A DNA stretch of 64,000 nt, taken from positions 78,423,287 through 78,487,286 of the forward strand of contig CM026387.1 of the NCBI GenBank assembly GCA_014843695.1, given 5' to 3'. Both the position numbers and the translations under genes were made by a program. The notes under the pieces are model-generated. The model did not search any database. It was not told where the DNA came from and saw nothing but the letters and a program-made list of their open reading frames with translations. Position 1 is the stretch's first letter. Every line of letters starts with the position of its first letter. This stretch comes from Archivesica marissinica. Taxonomy: Eukaryota > Mollusca > Bivalvia > Venerida > Vesicomyidae. This document shows, piece after piece, positions 11,986 through 24,300 of this stretch.

Positions 11986-12977
11986 CATGTATTGTACTGA
12001 ACAAATGCAAACTTGCTCTTGTCTACCTCAGTAACATAATTATATTCTCTACAGATGTTGCTCACGATACATGTGTGTAATTATTATTTCGCAGATGATG
12101 TTCAACAACTTAAGTTCAATAGATATCAATAGCTATGAAGACATCCGTCCTGGACATTGAAGACAACATCAGTGCACTTTCAAACCAGTACGCTGTATGC
12201 CCCTGACATTATCTATAGACTGACCTTCAAGCGGAAAGTTTACATACACAATATTAAGCATTATAATGCCAATATGCCTGCTCGCAGTCCTCGACCTCTT
12301 TGTATTCTTGGTACCATCAAGTAGTGGTGAGAAGTGTGGCTATGCAGTTACCGTCTTCCTTTCCATGGCAGTATTCCTTACCATTGTAGAGAGCACGATG
12401 CCGAAAAACTCCGAAACTGTACCAATCTACTCCATATATACGTTCATTTTAATTCTACAAAGCACGGTTATCACATTGCTAGCCATTGTTTTAGTTAAAT
12501 GTTTAACATACGACGATCAAGACAACATACCAGTACCGTGGCTCCTGGTCAAACTGGTAAATTTGATGGAATACAGACCGTGTACACCATGCTGTAAATC
12601 AGAGAACAAAGTTGTTACGATTGACGGGAAGGCACATCAGGTGGATATAGTGCCGAAGGTCGATGCCGCAGTATCAACACACACAAGGGCAAAGACTGTC
12701 AATATTATGTATATGCACTGATGAGGATTATTCACCAGACCATTCTCTTTGTAAAAATGTATTCTTAAAACAATGGATTATTGGGCAATCAGAGATTTTC
12801 TCTAGGACAATAGGCTTTTCCACTCCGGCTGAATTTCGCTCACCAGACCAAATATCGCCGGAAGAGCTTTAGCGTGTTAAGGACAAGCTGTGCGTTAAAG
12901 GTAACTGTTATCTTATACTATATATCGACCCAATATTTATCCATTGAATGGATTGATGAATTAGTTACATTTGAGCA

Positions 12978-14945
12978 ATGAATCCAACTAGCGGGAATTA
13001 CCAATCAATGAAGCACACAAACAGGAAATCAGTAATGCTAGAATATGAACCTATATTGCTAAGTGAAAACACCGAAGTAAAGACTCCGATCACTGCTAGT
13101 CAATTAATATCTACGGATGATTATAGCCACATACACAGTTGCGATCAGTCTGACATGACAACATTGACGCCGGTTCAAATGCACTGTAACGATGAAGGCC
13201 AAATTCAGCTATGTGCATACACAGCCGCTTGTGGAACTGATACAACCGAGAATACATATACGAACATTGAACAGTATGATGATCCTAGGCAATATAACTA
13301 TGGAAATACGACTGAAGAGTCAACATATTTCTATGACGAAGATAGCGCCATTACCACAAATGACGACTGCATAAATAGCCAACCCATTACGAAGCAGCAA
13401 TTCTCTACGACATTGGATAACGCCTTACATAATCTTCCAAAAGATATTTACATCGATGAACTTATGAAACTAACAAGCGGTGATGAAGGCAATATCTCCA
13501 TGTATCGGAATACTCTCCTGCGCCGAGCAAAACAACAGGATATGTGTCCAACAGGATGTTTAGTAATCCGCCGCACAACAAAGCTTGAAAACTGTGCAAA
13601 GAGAAATGCAAGTGATTGCTATGCGTTGCAGGACTTTATGCATAATGGCGATCCCAAAGCTATTCAAATGCTGTTTACAAGGGAAATGAGGAACATTAAA
13701 TCTGAACCTACGGATGAAGTACCGACAGAGTGCCTTCCAAAATCGTTTCAAATCGAAATGGCACGAGTAAAAGCACAAATAGGCGAACTCATAGTTGATG
13801 TGAGAGATCTCAAAAAGCGGAGAGTGCAAGATAGAGCAATTGTTACTTCCCTTCAGGAATTACACCAGAGTGATCAAGCCAAAAGTATTGACTTAGAATC
13901 TGAGTTAGCTCAAGTAAAAAATAAAATCAGACAATCGTTGGACACGCATGTTATTTCTGAAAATGCCAAACAAATCAATTATGAACAGGACTCTCACATA
14001 AACAGGGTAAATAAAACACAATTAGATGCATCAAACGCATCGCGACAAGAACAAAAAGATATCATCAGTAAACCCCTCTGTCATTCAAACATCCCCATTG
14101 TGCAAGACAAGCAATACTCAGAGATTGTCTCCAAAAACGACAATAGTAAGGATAAACAATATTCAGAGATTGTCTCCAAAACCGACAACAGCAAAGATTC
14201 AACATCTATTGCCCATAGAGCCAATAGATGTGTCACTCCCGCTAATGATAACATATTACCGCCACCAACGTCTGGTCATGTAAACACAGAGACTATGCAA
14301 AATGCGGATGCTGTTCAGATTAGTACACATATAAGCAACCCAGTAGATCGAATTCAGACGAGAGAAACCGACCGAGGTCGGGATACATATACAGTTGATA
14401 CGTATGGAGAATACAACAACACGAATCCGTGGAATCGCACACCAACAGCATGGTGGCAAGTAGATCGCGATAATCATGGCGAGTATGATACTATGAACTA
14501 TGAAAAACAAACTGATAGTGACGAACCAATATTTGAAAGCTGTGACAGTGGAAATAACCGAAGTACCGGTAGGCGTAGCATTGATAAACGTTCAAACCAA
14601 CACAGCTCACCAGATGAGCCAATATTTGAAAGCGTTAAAAGCAGACGTACTCAGAGATATTATATTGGAGGCATTGATCGGCGCTCAAATAAAGCAGGTC
14701 TAGCAGAGTTTCTAGACTATTACAAGATTACACCTGCAGCATCAAAGTTGATAATCACTCAAAGAGGTGCTCTAGCAGCAAAAGTGACCGTGTATCAAGA
14801 TCAGTGCGTGATCATGGATGACAAAACTATATGGCGCGGTAAAATGTACTGTCCTAAATGGATGTCTGAAAACAGGTGGAAGGGAGGTCATGGTAGAACT
14901 CAAACTGATTCTCGTTCATACAAACACTACCAAAATGATGAATAG
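12978..14945 (+). CDS. LINE ORF1 protein, intact, 655 aa
   Basis: ORF1 proteins bind the LINE RNA. This one is open from ATG 12978 to TAG 14943-14945. The N-terminal half is acidic and low in order. The middle (about residues 255-320) is charged and helix-forming. A local duplication repeats QYSEIVSK (around 14120-14200), and a DEPIFES motif occurs twice. Near residue 560 comes RYYIGGIDRRSNKAGLAEF and then, near residue 615, WRGKMYCPKW. These look like the RNP2/RNP1 strands of an RRM-like fold, common in LINE ORF1. No CCHC knuckle is seen. The reading frame overlaps the start of ORF2 by 11 nt. Confidence 0.75.
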   Translation: MNPTSGNYQSMKHTNRKSVMLEYEPILLSENTEVKTPITASQLISTDDYSHIHSCDQSDMTTLTPVQMHCNDEGQIQLCAYTAACGTDTTENTYTNIEQYDDPRQYNYGNTTEESTYFYDEDSAITTNDDCINSQPITKQQFSTTLDNALHNLPKDIYIDELMKLTSGDEGNISMYRNTLLRRAKQQDMCPTGCLVIRRTTKLENCAKRNASDCYALQDFMHNGDPKAIQMLFTREMRNIKSEPTDEVPTECLPKSFQIEMARVKAQIGELIVDVRDLKKRRVQDRAIVTSLQELHQSDQAKSIDLESELAQVKNKIRQSLDTHVISENAKQINYEQDSHINRVNKTQLDASNASRQEQKDIISKPLCHSNIPIVQDKQYSEIVSKNDNSKDKQYSEIVSKTDNSKDSTSIAHRANRCVTPANDNILPPPTSGHVNTETMQNADAVQISTHISNPVDRIQTRETDRGRDTYTVDTYGEYNNTNPWNRTPTAWWQVDRDNHGEYDTMNYEKQTDSDEPIFESCDSGNNRSTGRRSIDKRSNQHSSPDEPIFESVKSRRTQRYYIGGIDRRSNKAGLAEFLDYYKITPAASKLIITQRGALAAKVTVYQDQCVIMDDKTIWRGKMYCPKWMSENRWKGGHGRTQTDSRSYKHYQNDE

Positions 14946-17900
14946 TAAAACTAATATCGAAACCCATTTTGACACAGTTAATAAATGCAATATTCTTAAT
15001 TGGAATGTGAGAGGCATTATGTCTTCAGCCGCTTCGCTCAGCGTGCTACTTGACAGACACAGTATTGACATAGCTGTTGTGACTGAACATAAGCTTAAGC
15101 CAGCTCATTCGGAATTTCTTAATTCTTTGCATTCAAACTATTCATCTACAATAGCATGTACTACCACCATCGATACAGTTTCCTGCTGTGGAAAGGGTGG
15201 CGTTGGCATATTATATAAGAAGAATTTAGCATTTACTACTAAACCAATAGAAGGCATACAACACGAACGCATCACAGGTATAGAAATATTAAGAAATGAT
15301 GCTTTACCCGTGTTTCTATTTGCAGTATATATGCCCTCTGTAAATTATGATCTGGAAGACTTTACCGATTGTATTGCAGCCCTTCAAAGTTTGTATAATC
15401 GCTTCAATCAATCCGGTATCGTCCTTTTGTTTGGTGATCTTAATATAGATTTACTCCAAGAAAACTCAAATTCCCGACAAAGAGCATTCAAATTGTTTTT
15501 AGACGCAAATGAAGCTATATCGGCTACAACAACCGGATGTACGTATACATTCAGGCCTACAAAGAAGACTTTAGATTATGTTGTTATAGGCGCAAACCAG
15601 CAAGATATCATATGTTCAAACTGTATTGTTGATGATGATCTCTGTCTTGTATCAGATCACCTTCCAATATTTACAACCATTTCTTTGCCAATTGATAACT
15701 ATACTGTTCTTAATACACCGAGTGTTTCGTGGCAAAAATGCACTAGTGATGACTTCACTGCTTATAGCATGAAACTCTCTGAAAAATTAAAACTATTTAA
15801 TATTGACCCTATAGTATTACCAACCTTCACAACAGAGACCATTGACTGTCTTTATGATCACATTGTTGAATCCATTAAATATGCCGCATCAGAAACATTA
15901 CCTATTTCTAAGTTCAATAAGCACTCTAAACCCTACTGGACAAGTGATGTAAAGTTAGCTCATTCAATACAGAGAACAAAGCGAAGGCACTGGATATCTG
16001 CTGGCAGACCGCGCGACTCTGCCAATCCGCATTTCAGATCTTACAAAGATGCGAAACGTAACTTTATCAAAGTACAGAAAACTGCAATATCCAATTACGA
16101 ATCAAAATATTTTGATGAGCTAAATAGCGCGGCTGAATGCGATATGCGTCTGTTTTGGCAACTTGTTAATAAAAAGAAACAGCGCCGTTCAGGTCTCGTA
16201 ACAGAAGTAACATACAATGGAAACGTATATCGTAGTCCTGTTCAGATATCTGATGCATTTAAGGAACATTTTACTCAAGTTTTTATACCGAAATCAAATG
16301 AATTATTTCAGGAGTCTCATAGAGAAACTGTTGATAAATGCGTCAAAGAATTTCTTACTGCTACGACTGAAACCAGCTCTTGTGATCATTTGTTAAACAA
16401 ACAAATTGACAGGAATGAGATCTTAAGGCTTGTCAATGGCCTTAAGAAACGCAAAGCCCCGGGATTTGATATTTCATGAGCATCTCATACATGGAGGGGA
16501 CACATTGATTACATATCTCAAATGTTTGTTTGACCTTATTCTAACATCTTCTCACATTCCCGCTCAGTGTAAACTTGGTGTAATTATACCCATTTTGAAA
16601 GACGGTAAGCCTAAAACTATTACTAGCAGCTATCGTCCTATCACGCTGCTACCCGTAATATACAAACTCTTTGAACGAGTTGCACACGAGAGACTGAAAT
16701 CCTGGGTAAAATTGGAGGATATACAATTTCCAAATGCACAACAGAATGTGTATCAGGAATACTTAGGTGCTATTACTGTGTCCTTCAACTTGCAGGAAAC
16801 AGTGGCTCACTATCTCGAAAATAATAGTAAAGTGTTTGCATTGTTCTTGGACGCAAGTTCTGCTTTTGATTCAGTGTGGCACAATGGTCTTATCTCAAAG
16901 TTGTTAGACCTGGGAGTCAATAAGCAATTTGTAAAAACAATACACGCAAGCTACTCAAACATACGCAGCTGCGTGCTAGTGAATGGAGTTCAATCAGAGA
17001 GTTTCCACATCCTTCAAGGTGTAAGACAAGGCGGAGTATTATCCACCTGGCTTTACCTCCTGTACATAGATGAGCTTCTCAATAAACTCGAGTTAAGTAA
17101 AACAGGTTGCACACTTGGTCATTTGTCTTGTGGCAATCCTACACTTGCTGACGACCTCACCCTTGTATGCCCTAACAAGCAAGCACTCTATATGCCCAGT
17201 GCAATAGTCAGAGAATATGCATCGTTATGGAGATACCAGTTTAATGATTCAAAATCCAAACTGTTAGTATTCGGTGATAATAGATCAGCAGAACATTCCA
17301 TAACTTTTGGCAGGACACGCATAGATGCATTCCCTAGAACAATACATGTAGGCATAGAACTGCACAATTCATTTAGAGGTTCGAAGGCAATAGAAGCGCG
17401 GTGCAAGAAAGCAAAATCGTCCCTGTTCTCTGTTCTAGCAATAGAATCTGTCCCAGGTGATGTAAACCCTATTGTTCTTGCAAGTATTGTAGAAAAGGTT
17501 ACTATCCCCGTATCCTTATATGGGTGTGAACTATGGCATACTATTACAAAATGCGATTTGCTACTGCTAGAACGTTTCCTGAGGCTTGCTGCAAAATATA
17601 CTCAAACATTACCAGTTAGAACACGAACTGATATGGCCCTTTCTCTTCTTGGATGGCGTTCCTTGGAGTCCCACATTGATAGACGCAAGCTGTGTTTTCT
17701 GGGGAAATTATGTAACATGCCAAATGACATGATATGCAAACCATCCATCTTGTACACCTTAGCAGACAACAACACGTTAATAGGCTATGTACACTATGCA
17801 ATCAAGTTGCTCACCAATGTCAACTACAAGGCTAATACAATCTGCATACTATGTCATGTATCTGTCACGGATATAAAGAGACATATCGTCGCGGAATGCA

Positions 17901-18130
17901 CCGGTTTTCATCAAACCAGACAAGCTTTTATATTCTCATTACAACACTATATTGGTGACACCGTGTCTGGTCACTTGTGCTTATGTAATTCGGAACATTG
18001 TGTGCGTTGTCTAGTAGACCCCGGCATCTTAGCACAATTAGGTACTGATGTTGACAAAACCAGGTGCTATATTTACGTAACGTGTAAATACATTAGTAAT
18101 GTTCTAAAATCATTTGAAACCCTAGTTTAA
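14935..18130 (+). pseudogene. LINE ORF2: endonuclease and reverse transcriptase, one frameshift
   Basis: The product would nick the target and reverse-transcribe the element. The APE-type endonuclease shows NWNVRG, TEHKL, GDLNIDL and SDHLPIF. The linker ends in KKRKAPGFD, where the first frame stops at 16477-16479. The second frame takes over at about 16480 with EHLIHGGDTL. RT motifs then follow: ITSSYRPITLLPV, FLDASSAFDSVW (catalytic Asp), GVRQGGVLS and LADDLTL, a variant of the usual YADD. The C-terminus has a Cys-His motif (CILCHVSVTDIKRHIVAEC). The ATG at 14935 overlaps the ORF1 stop. Only one lesion is visible in about 1,060 codons, so the copy is young or the lesion is a sequencing error. 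Confidence 0.85.
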
Positions 18131-18939
18131 CTAACATCAGTTTAATACTGAAGTGTATGTAACTATACTGTACATGCTAGCAACGAACATATATTTCTAC
18201 TCTCTTACAGGTAACTTGGTTTTCGTTTCGTCAAGTTTCCATAATTCTAGAGAACCCTAGATATTGCTATGAGCATTTTCTGTGCATACCCGTTATCCGC
18301 CTAATTACTAAGGCAAACAGTGTCTGCGTGACGTTGTCACATGCAAGTGAAATCGTATACATTTGTATTCAAGTTAGTTCGAACTTGAATTTGCAACGAA
18401 TTATATTGTATTCTATACACGAATAACATGTGTCATACGCACGTAACAATTGGGTTAGCAGCATTAACATATGCTAGGTGAACATTGTAATTTCATTTGT
18501 GTAAAACTTTCGAATTGTGTGTGAAACGAAGTTTGTTCTGGGGAGGGTGTCACAGGTGTAGCAGGGGCCTCGTAGGTAGGGATTGACCCAATCACTGGAC
18601 CGGCTACATTCTGTGATACACTTTCTGGAATAGGCATTCTTTTGACACATTTTTCGAATGCCTTTTACAAACATGTATGTTCATATCATTTGTATATATA
18701 GAATTTAAAGTATTGATATTCTGTTTATATTTCTATGTACTGTCTGTTCTGTTGTCATAAATATGTGAATAATCACTGCAAAGTGGAAATAAAGAGTATA
18801 TATATATAGAGTGGATAGAGAGGTTTATTTACAATTAGATATACTTATATTAAAGATTTACTCACTATTTGTGTATATCTTATTTTGAAATGTTCCAATA
18901 TATTTTAAAACTAGAATAAATTACCGTTCAAAATATGTA
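18131..18939. other. No gene; holds a dispersed repeat segment
   Basis: The stretch at about 18565-18650, around attgacccaatcactg, resembles 63500-63590 near the right edge in the same orientation. It is otherwise A+T-rich. Confidence 0.45.
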
Positions 18940-19026
18940 TTGTTTCTTAAAAAATGTTTAGGCCTATACAGGGGGACTATGAAAATGAAGTTCAACACAC
19001 TAAATCGCCATAGGTTTTCATTGACT

Positions 19027-19225
19027 AGATTGATTAGTCATTTTAGATGTGTTAAGGATAGTGCAATGATACAGACAAATGCTTTACACCGTGCACGTAA
19101 AGGAACAAGAGGAGATTATTGTATGGGACTATGTATCATTGCACTATCCTCCAAAGATCTAAAATTACTAATCTCTTCAGGAGGCGTCGCTCATATGGGC
19201 AACCGGTAGCGACGATAAATAAACG
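19027..19225. repeat. Inverted pair of SINE 3' segments
   Basis: Arm gattagtcattttagatgtg...gtgcaatgatacag (19031-19073) is inverted at about 19130-19175 as tgtatcattgcactatcctc...aaaattactaatc. The second arm continues into gggcaaccggtagcgacgat, the tail also seen at about 33730-33760 and 34490-34520 in the opposite orientation. Confidence 0.7.
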
Positions 19226-20183
19226 TAAAACACACACATAACAGAAACTGAACAATTATATTAGTGAGACGCGAGCGCACTAGCAACTGCCCTAATCGGA
19301 ATGCTCTAGATCCAGGCATTTAATGCATATACATATTTTTCACAGACAAAAGTTAAAACCGAAAGTATGGCGCTTCTCCCATGATCAACAGTGCCAACAT
19401 GTAGGCTACAAGTTCAACAAAAGTCCACATAGTGTAAACTCATCTATAAATTGATATAATGATGGAAGGAGAGCTATTTCCTGTCAAAAACGGTAATCGA
19501 TTATTCGACTGGCTAGTATTTGGATATTCGGAACCACATATCGTTAATTTTATTAGTTTCATTATTTCTTACCTTAATGCAAGTGATACCCCCTTATCGC
19601 AACGAAACTATAAGATAGTTTTGTGCAGAGTAGGATATATAGACCTGCCGTTACCTATACGTGCTTAGTACTATCTGATAACCAATTCATGCAATAGGCA
19701 AACTGTAGAAACACTTTAAAATGTGCGACTCTCTGATCGTCTCTCAATTAAAATGTTGTAATACCACGAAACATTTCAACGAGTTGTAGATCTTGTGAGA
19801 GTGAGCAGACGCTTTTAAATGGACTGGTACCTAGACACTTAGAGAGTTTAAATGGACTGGTACCTAGACACTTAGAGAGTTTCATCCAAAGTGTGGTTCT
19901 CCATATGTCATTATAATTATGGGCAAAACAACAGTACATGTATGTATGTTTACTATTATCTCGTCTGTGACCAAGTGATACTTCATACATTACTCTTAGT
20001 ATGACAATCAGAGATCAGTGAATAATTTCCGGAATGGGAGGTTTTCAGGGAGGGGTCTAGATCGTCAGTACCAGAACAGGAACGTGACATCCATCCAAGT
20101 TCCTACCTGGTTGCGGTCGAAGAACAACAGTTACTGGAAATAGATGACTTTAATAGATGTCACTACTGTGGCATAATAGTTCG
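19226..20183. other. No gene; contains a 33-bp tandem duplication
   Basis: At 19814-19880 a unit starting tttaaatggactggtaccta is repeated head to tail. No coding sequence was recognised. Confidence 0.55.
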
Positions 20184-20192
20184 GATATCAAT

Positions 20193-20417
20193 GTAGAAGT
20201 CGTGATAGCGCAGTGGATGCGCGTTTACTTCAGGTGCGAAAGGTCCGGAGTTCGAGCCCCGCTGGAGCCGTTACGATTGTGCCCTTAGGCAAGGCATTTA
20301 AATTCCACGTTGCCTCTTCTCTCTCCCTCGTGGCGATGAATGAGGTCTCGAGAGTGATTAATATATGTTGAAAGAACTTGTTTCGCAATCGAGCTAAAGT
20401 AAATTTGTATAAAGAAA
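20193..20417 (+). mobile_element. tRNA-derived SINE (family B), complete
   Basis: The tRNA-like head shows an A-box region tagcgcagtggatgcgc and a B box gagttcgagcccc. The body follows (gcccttaggcaaggcattta) and ends in aatttgtataaa. Direct repeats gatatcaat at 20184-20192 and 20418-20426 are the target-site duplication. Related copies lie at 26480, 33294, 49125 and 62950. Confidence 0.85.
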
Positions 20418-20446
20418 GATATCAATAAATGCAAACATCTCAGTTA

Positions 20447-21096
20447 ATTCAACTTGTTCAGATTATGCTACTTCTGCATTACATGTTTCATGTTTATAGC
20501 GTGTGTTATATGTACCGCAGGTAGTGAATTCAACTTGTTCAGATTATTCTATTGCTGCATTAAATGTTTCATGTTTATAGCGTGTGTTATATGTACCGCA
20601 GGTAGTGAATTCAACTTGTTCAGATTATTCTATTGCTGCATTAAATGTTTCATGTTTATAGCGTGTGTTATATGTACCGCAGGTAGTGAATTCAACTTGT
20701 TCAGATTATTCTATTGCTGCATTAAATGTTTCATGTTTATAGCGTGTGTTATATGTACCGCAGGTAGTGAATTCAACTTGTTCAGATTATTCTATTGCTG
20801 CATTAAATGTTTCATGTTTATAGCGTGTGTTATATGTACCGCAGGTAGTGAATTCAACTTGTTCAGATTATTCTATTGCTGCATTAAATGTTTCATGTTT
20901 ATAGCGTGTGTTATATGTACCGCAGGTAGTGAATTCAACTTGTTCAGATTATTCTATTGCTGCATTAAATGTTTCATGTTTATAGCGTGTGTTATATGTA
21001 CCGCAGGTAGTGAATTCAACTTGTTCAGATTATGCTACTACTGCATTAAATGTTTCATGTTTATAGCATGTGTTATATGTACCGCAGGTAGTGTAA
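20447..21096. repeat. 81-bp tandem array, eight copies
   Basis: The unit begins attcaacttgttcagattat and ends gtaccgcaggtagtga. Copies 2-7 look identical and the outer copies diverge. Since 81 is a multiple of three, a 248-codon frame stays open with a 27-residue hydrophobic repeat. I do not regard that as a gene. Confidence 0.93.
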
Positions 21097-21339
21097 TATG
21101 TAATATGGTAGAATGTAATATTATTTCTCATGACAGCAGTTTTTCTGAAATATGTTCCATATGTTTGTTGAATAGAACCACACGTAACTTCATTCCATGA
21201 TATGGTTGATACTAATAGTTCTACAGTACAAAATGTAACTAATGACACTGATCAGTTATACGGATTTAATAAGTACTAACTGGTTTAAAAAAGGGAATTC
21301 ACATTGTACATCTTACTATACATTTTATTTACCCAAAGT

Positions 21340-24300
21340 TAGATGAAATTAAGTTGCTATATCTGATCAAATATTATTGACATGCTTTGCATTTATGAAA
21401 CGTTTTCGGAAACCACAGTTAGTGATCATGAACTTGTTATTGGTGGCTATACTTTGTTTCGAAAAGACCGAAATATATTGGTGGAGGTTTACTTATTTAT
21501 GTTAATGAGTATTTAAGCTGTACTCAAGGGTAGATCTCTCGAGCTCAAGACATTTGATAGGTTATTTGCTCATGGCTCAACCAATCAGAAGCTTGAGACT
21601 GAGTTTGAGATTGGAGAAAAGTATTTATAACCTCCAGGCCTGGAACACTCGAGTTTAGAAGCTACATGTATATGGCTTGAGGTTAAATTTAAACACTCTA
21701 AGCCATTACTTGTGTGCTATACCTACAGACCACCACCACGTCAACTTCGATTTGCTCAAGCAAGCCCATAGTTCAAACACATGTATTAGCATTCTTCATT
21801 ATGTAGATTTCACTCAGCTGGTTGGTCAACCTACACGAGTAACACAAACTACGTCAACACTAATTGATCATGCTTTTACAAATACAACCACTAACATATC
21901 AGAGGATACAGTCCAACGTTACTCCATTAGCTATTACTACCCAGTTTGCATCACCAGGAAAACTAATGACCATAGCAAAAAACATATTCATAAATTTATT
22001 CAGTATAGATCATTGAAAAATTTCAATGAATCTGAATTCTTGCTTGAACTCTCCTGTCAACCTTGTCACTTGTCAACATGTTTGATGATCCGGACGACTC
22101 ATCTGGTGTATCCATTGATATGTTCTCTACAATCGCTCACCTGCTAGAAATAGAAGAGTAAAAAGGACGTCGCAACCAAATTGGATATATTCAGACATTT
22201 TAGAAGCTATCAAACAGAGAAATCATTTTCACAAGAAACAAGTCACAGCTAAGTTTAAAATATGGAGACAAAAAGTCAAATCTCACATATTTACCTCAAA
22301 GCATAATTACTACACCACACATATTAACTCGAATAAACATATTCCTAAACAATTATGAAACAGTTTAAATAGCTTATCAGGACTAAACAATAACTCTCAA
22401 ACACAATACATACGTGATGAAAATGGATGTAACATATTAAATGCTAACTATACGGCCAATATTTTAATGAACATTTCTCTAATGTACATATGTAGCGGGT
22501 CGGTTCTGGGGGGATAAGTGCCCCATTACCAATTAGCAGAAGAAATAAACTCGGGGTAGGTTCTCTATCCACTTTATTGCATGCTTGGTGTCATAATACT
22601 CTGTCTACTATACGGTTATTAAACAATTAACAACCAACCAATCGATGTGACCTGAAAATATATAACAAGCCAGCCTAAATATAAATAATAGTAATCTGGT
22701 CCTTCTTCTGAAAACAAATATATAAATACTTGTTTGCACTTCCAAAATGTATATGATATCTGGCATACACATAGCATAACCGTTACTAAATAACACGTTT
22801 ACTCTTTCACAATTTACTAGTGACCGACTGATTGTATAGAACCATAATAGTAAAGTAGTACAAAGGTGAAACTAATAAAATCAACAATAGCACATCACAA
22901 TAGTGCCATATATAAAAACAACAATAGCATATGTACATTCCATTTTCATTATTCTACACTTACCAGTATAAGGTACTGACCACCTTTCTTCCTCACACAC
23001 ACAAACACACACCAGTGCCACTCCTAGTTGTTAGTTAGATCTGCAAGTTAAATAACAGAATGTGCAAAGAGTACATAGATGTGATAGATGAATTCAATAC
23101 ACCGCCATTTTTAGGAATTCATGTACAATTTGCATGGAACGCGAAATTACCAAAACCGGTTCTAACATTTACTTTCCGAATCAGCTCATTTCTAGAACAA
23201 ACCAACACAAACGGTGTAAACAATAGACAACACCAGCAATACGTACCATTCTAATTTATCCAGTACTATTGTCCTAATGTATTAGTTTAAAAGATTTAAC
23301 AAGACTGCATTTGAAGATCACTTCAAATTTTCCACAACTCAGTGACGTGATATCATGAAACGAGCACCAACCAATCAAAGAGCTAGAATCCCATAGTCCA
23401 GGTAAGAAGGTCAAAAAGGTCATTAAAACATATATGCGGTCTCACATAGACCAAACAGAGAGGTCTCACATAACCAAAATATGAGCCTGCCACACATAGG
23501 CAGTTTCAGTTTGATAACCAACCATCGCATTACTCTAACGTTGCACTTCAAAATGCTAGCAACACTAAATTATCAAATATATCTAGATTTTCTATTCCCT
23601 TAGTTTCCGTGCAGTTTGTTGAAAACAGGTTCTTTCCACGGGCTCTGAAAATTTACATACCAGTAGCTTTCTGCCAAAATCATTGCTCCAGTTCTAACAC
23701 AAATATTCAACTCTAGCATAAATTCCAATAAATTCCCCAACGCATTTAAATTACCCAAAGGTATACCCATTCATAAAAAAAGAGATAACTCAGATACAAA
23801 TAGGTACAGCTCTATATTGATATTACCCGTAATGACATTAATTCTTGAACGCCATTTCAGCTTTCACTTGAAACAATTTCCTGATGAACATACCTTATTA
23901 TATAATCGACAATCTGGATTCCGTGTAAAGCATTCATGTTAAACTGCCCTTACACGCTTATTGGATGACTGGATATCAACAATTGATAGAATGAAGTAGT
24001 GGGCCCAATCTTCCTGGATCTTTCAAAAGCGCCTTTGCTCTGGTTGATCATTTTATCTTAATACGTAAATTAGTTTATTATGGGCTTGCTGAATCATCAC
24101 ACAATTGGTTCTCTTCTTACTTAGCTGACCGGTTCCAACATACGATTGTTTCTGGTGCTCGTTCTGATGCTGGACCAGTTGTTTCTGGTGTTCGTCAGGG
24201 GTCTGTCTTAGGACCCATTCTCTTTATTATCTGCATCAATGATTTATTTACCTATGGCTCTTACCAGCACTGTTGCCAACATGTCGATACAACTAAATCC

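Larger units (their letters stand above)
10031..12721 (+). pseudogene. Nicotinic-type Cys-loop receptor, partial and frameshifted
   Basis: Exon 10031-10129 follows a tacag acceptor and ends at a gtaag donor. It encodes the Cys-loop, CTLNIRMYPFDEQTC (13 residues between cysteines), then SWRYSTFH. The next exon starts after ttcgcag at 12095 in the same phase (MMFNNLSSIDIN), shifts frame near 12150 (WTLKTTSVHF, then DIIYRLTFKRK) and again near 12245, then runs open to 12721. Three membrane segments are readable: M1 (YTILSIIMPICLLAVLDLF), M2 (CGYAVTVFLSMAVFLTIVES) and M3 (YTFILILQSTVITLLAIVLV). The vicinal cysteines of alpha subunits are absent. No M4 was found and the upstream ligand-binding exons are not visible. 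A nearly complete LINE follows directly. The two frameshifts argue for a pseudogene, though assembly error is possible. Confidence 0.75.
12722..18130 (+). mobile_element. Nearly full-length APE-type LINE (two ORFs)
   Basis: An autonomous-type non-LTR retrotransposon with ORF1 (12978-14945) and an endonuclease/reverse-transcriptase ORF2 (14935-18130). The 5' boundary lies somewhere in 12722-12977, just after the receptor relic. No clear 3' tail or target-site duplication was found by eye. The domain order APE, RT, Cys-His C-terminus fits the CR1/L2/Jockey-like group, but the clade is not resolved. Confidence 0.85.

Noticed and set aside
20454..21200. 248-codon membrane-like repeat protein
   Set aside because: The unit length 81 is divisible by three, so the frame stays open by chance. 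There is no signal or splice context, and the array looks like recent satellite amplification.
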